A DNA stretch of 7,065 nt from Nitrospirota bacterium. GTDB lineage: Bacteria > Nitrospirota_A > Leptospirillia > Leptospirillales > Leptospirillaceae. Both the position numbers and the translations under genes were made by a program. Below, piece after piece: positions 6,496-7,065 of this stretch (the stretch's first letter is position 1; every line of letters starts with the position of its first letter). Location: NCBI GenBank assembly GCA_021838765.1, contig JAKCCY010000138.1, positions 1-7,065 of the forward strand, given 5' to 3'. The notes beneath the pieces are model-generated. The model was not told where the DNA came from and searched no databases. It saw only the letters and a program-made list of their open reading frames with translations.

Positions 6496-6954
6496 TCCAT
6501 TCACGGCATCCCGGAGTCCATGGTCACCAAAGAGGGAGACCCGTATCAAAAAGATACGGAAAGCACCTGCCAGGCGGCAGAGACTTATCTTCGCCGGCAG
6601 TTTCCCCACAGGAAGCCTGTTTTTTCATTGGCTTACCAGAGCCGTGTGGGACCTCTCAAGTGGCTTGGACCGGAAACCCGGTCGACGATTGTTTCTCTTG
6701 CCAACTACGGTTCATCCAACCTGATTCTGCTTCCGGTCAGCTTTGTATCAGACCATCAGGGAACTCTTTACGAGATGGACATTCTCTACAGGGACCTCGC
6801 ATCGACGCTTCCTCTCAAGAGGTTCCTGCGAACCCCCGCCCTGAATACAAGGGCCGACTTTATCTCTGGACTGCAGGTTCTGGTGACATCGGCGCTCTCC
6901 GGGGAAAAAACCGCATGTCAGGGGTTCTCTTGCAACTGTGGAGCATGCCCTTGA
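6496..6954 (+). pseudogene. 5'-truncated second copy of hemH (ferrochelatase C-terminal third)
   Basis: The translation from 6496 matches residues 213-364 of the upstream HemH with 14 substitutions and no frameshift, and ends at an equivalent TGA. The first ~212 residues, holding the porphyrin-binding N-terminal half, are absent. Key changes are Glu301 to Gly in SDHQGTLYEMD (catalytic glutamate lost), Cys356 to Phe and Asp355 to Gly in the cysteine tail, SAHGIP to SIHGIP, Phe220 to Ser and Leu253 to Pro. The active-site histidines and four of the five tail cysteines remain. The frame is open from 6481, and the only in-frame ATG is at 6520 (GGAG at 6513-6516, only 3 bases away), which would give 144 residues. 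A functional ferrochelatase is excluded by truncation; a translated fragment is possible but unlikely. It begins within about 20 bases of the stop of the secreted-protein gene. Confidence 0.88.
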
Positions 6955-6955
6955 A
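6501..6955 (+). repeat. direct repeat, copy 2: duplicated hemH 3' end
   Basis: This is the partner of 5638-6092. Together the two copies flank the small secreted-protein gene as 455-base direct repeats with an 863-base period. Recombination between them would delete 863 bases and leave one intact-length hemH with a hybrid 3' end. Confidence 0.95.
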
Positions 6956-7021
6956 ATCTGCCCATTGATTCTTGTTTCAAGATATCGATCAGGCTATCTT
7001 TGTTTAGGTTTTGTGACTGCT
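6955..7021. other. non-coding 3' flank, AT-rich
   Basis: No gene is seen here. AAGATA (6979-6984) and TATCTT (6995-7000) can form a weak 6-bp AT-rich stem with a 10-base loop, followed by TGTTT. That is too weak to call a terminator. GTGAC at 7013-7017 reads GTCAC on the minus strand, next to the hairpin described at 7022-7059. Confidence 0.5.
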
Positions 7022-7065
7022 CCCGCCACTACTAAACCATAAAATGCTTGTAGTGGGGGCTTTTT
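7022..7065 (+). terminator. hairpin plus T5: intrinsic terminator, or minus-strand IS200/IS605-type right end
   Basis: CCACTAC (7026-7032) pairs with GTAGTGG (7050-7056). After a bulged G at 7025, CCC (7022-7024) pairs with GGG (7057-7059), giving 10 base pairs. The loop is 17 bases, and C then T5 runs to the window edge (7061-7065). As a + strand signal it would end the hemH-region transcript. The loop is large for a terminator. Read on the minus strand it is a hairpin followed by GGGAGCAGTCAC, which resembles the right end of IS200/IS605-family or tnpB-only elements (subterminal hairpin, then a TCAC-like cleavage site). The element would then lie to the right of this window on the minus strand. 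The sequence seen does not decide between the two. Confidence 0.55.

Noticed and set aside
5456..6609. Two minus-strand frames (5456-5746 and 6376-6609) with the same start MGKLPAKISLC, looking like a duplicated gene
   Set aside because: The similarity comes only from the hemH direct repeat read antisense; there is no independent evidence of coding.
5638..6955. Composite transposon or IS with 455-base terminal direct repeats
   Set aside because: The repeats are pieces of the host ferrochelatase gene, no transposase is present, and no target-site duplication is apparent.
1..7065. High frequency of GATC/GGATC sites across the window as a possible restriction or methylation signal
   Set aside because: They fall mainly in coding sequence, where common codons such as ATC, GAT and TCC generate them; I cannot show an excess without a computation.
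1..7065. tRNA, rRNA, CRISPR array or riboswitch
   Set aside because: No cloverleaf, spaced short repeats or recognised aptamer core was found on either strand by eye.

Overview
The window reads as chromosomal DNA of a Gram-negative (diderm) bacterium of moderate GC content. The protein sequences and the gene set are reminiscent of Leptospirillum-type Nitrospirota. That assignment is inference from general appearance; no rRNA or other marker is present. All genes are on the + strand.

Left part (1-1255): an AT-richer, apparently non-coding stretch of about 290 bases holds a near-perfect 14-base direct repeat and a possible extended -10 promoter. Two translationally coupled genes follow: a class I SAM-dependent methyltransferase (288-872) and a small DUF5069-type protein (869-1255). 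A short gap with an 8-bp-stem hairpin (1287-1312) separates them from the next group.

Centre (1344-6091): a compact housekeeping operon. miaB (tRNA ms2i6A37 methylthiotransferase), lptF and lptG (the two membrane subunits of the LPS-export ABC transporter) are joined by 4-base start/stop overlaps. hemH (ferrochelatase) follows 43 bases later with a strong ribosome binding site. The products act in tRNA modification, outer-membrane LPS transport and the last step of protoheme synthesis. The HemH C-terminus carries a cluster of five cysteines, a possible [2Fe-2S] ligand set.

Right part (6092-7065): the most unusual region. Behind hemH lies a small gene for a putative secreted, histidine-rich protein (6151-6477). 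Directly after its stop begins a second, 5'-truncated copy of the last ~455 bases of hemH (about 6496-6955). It has no indels relative to the first copy, about 92% identity by hand count, and an open frame. Its equivalent of the catalytic glutamate is glycine, and one of the C-terminal cysteines is lost. Divergence is uneven: about 4% in the first 300 bases and about 16%, mostly silent, in the last 150. This fits homologous recombination between related hemH alleles (Campbell-like integration of a hemH-tail plus cargo segment) better than a simple recent tandem duplication. The window ends in a hairpin followed by T5. It can be read as a + strand terminator, or on the minus strand as the right end of an IS200/IS605-type (tnpB-carrying) element whose body would lie beyond the window.
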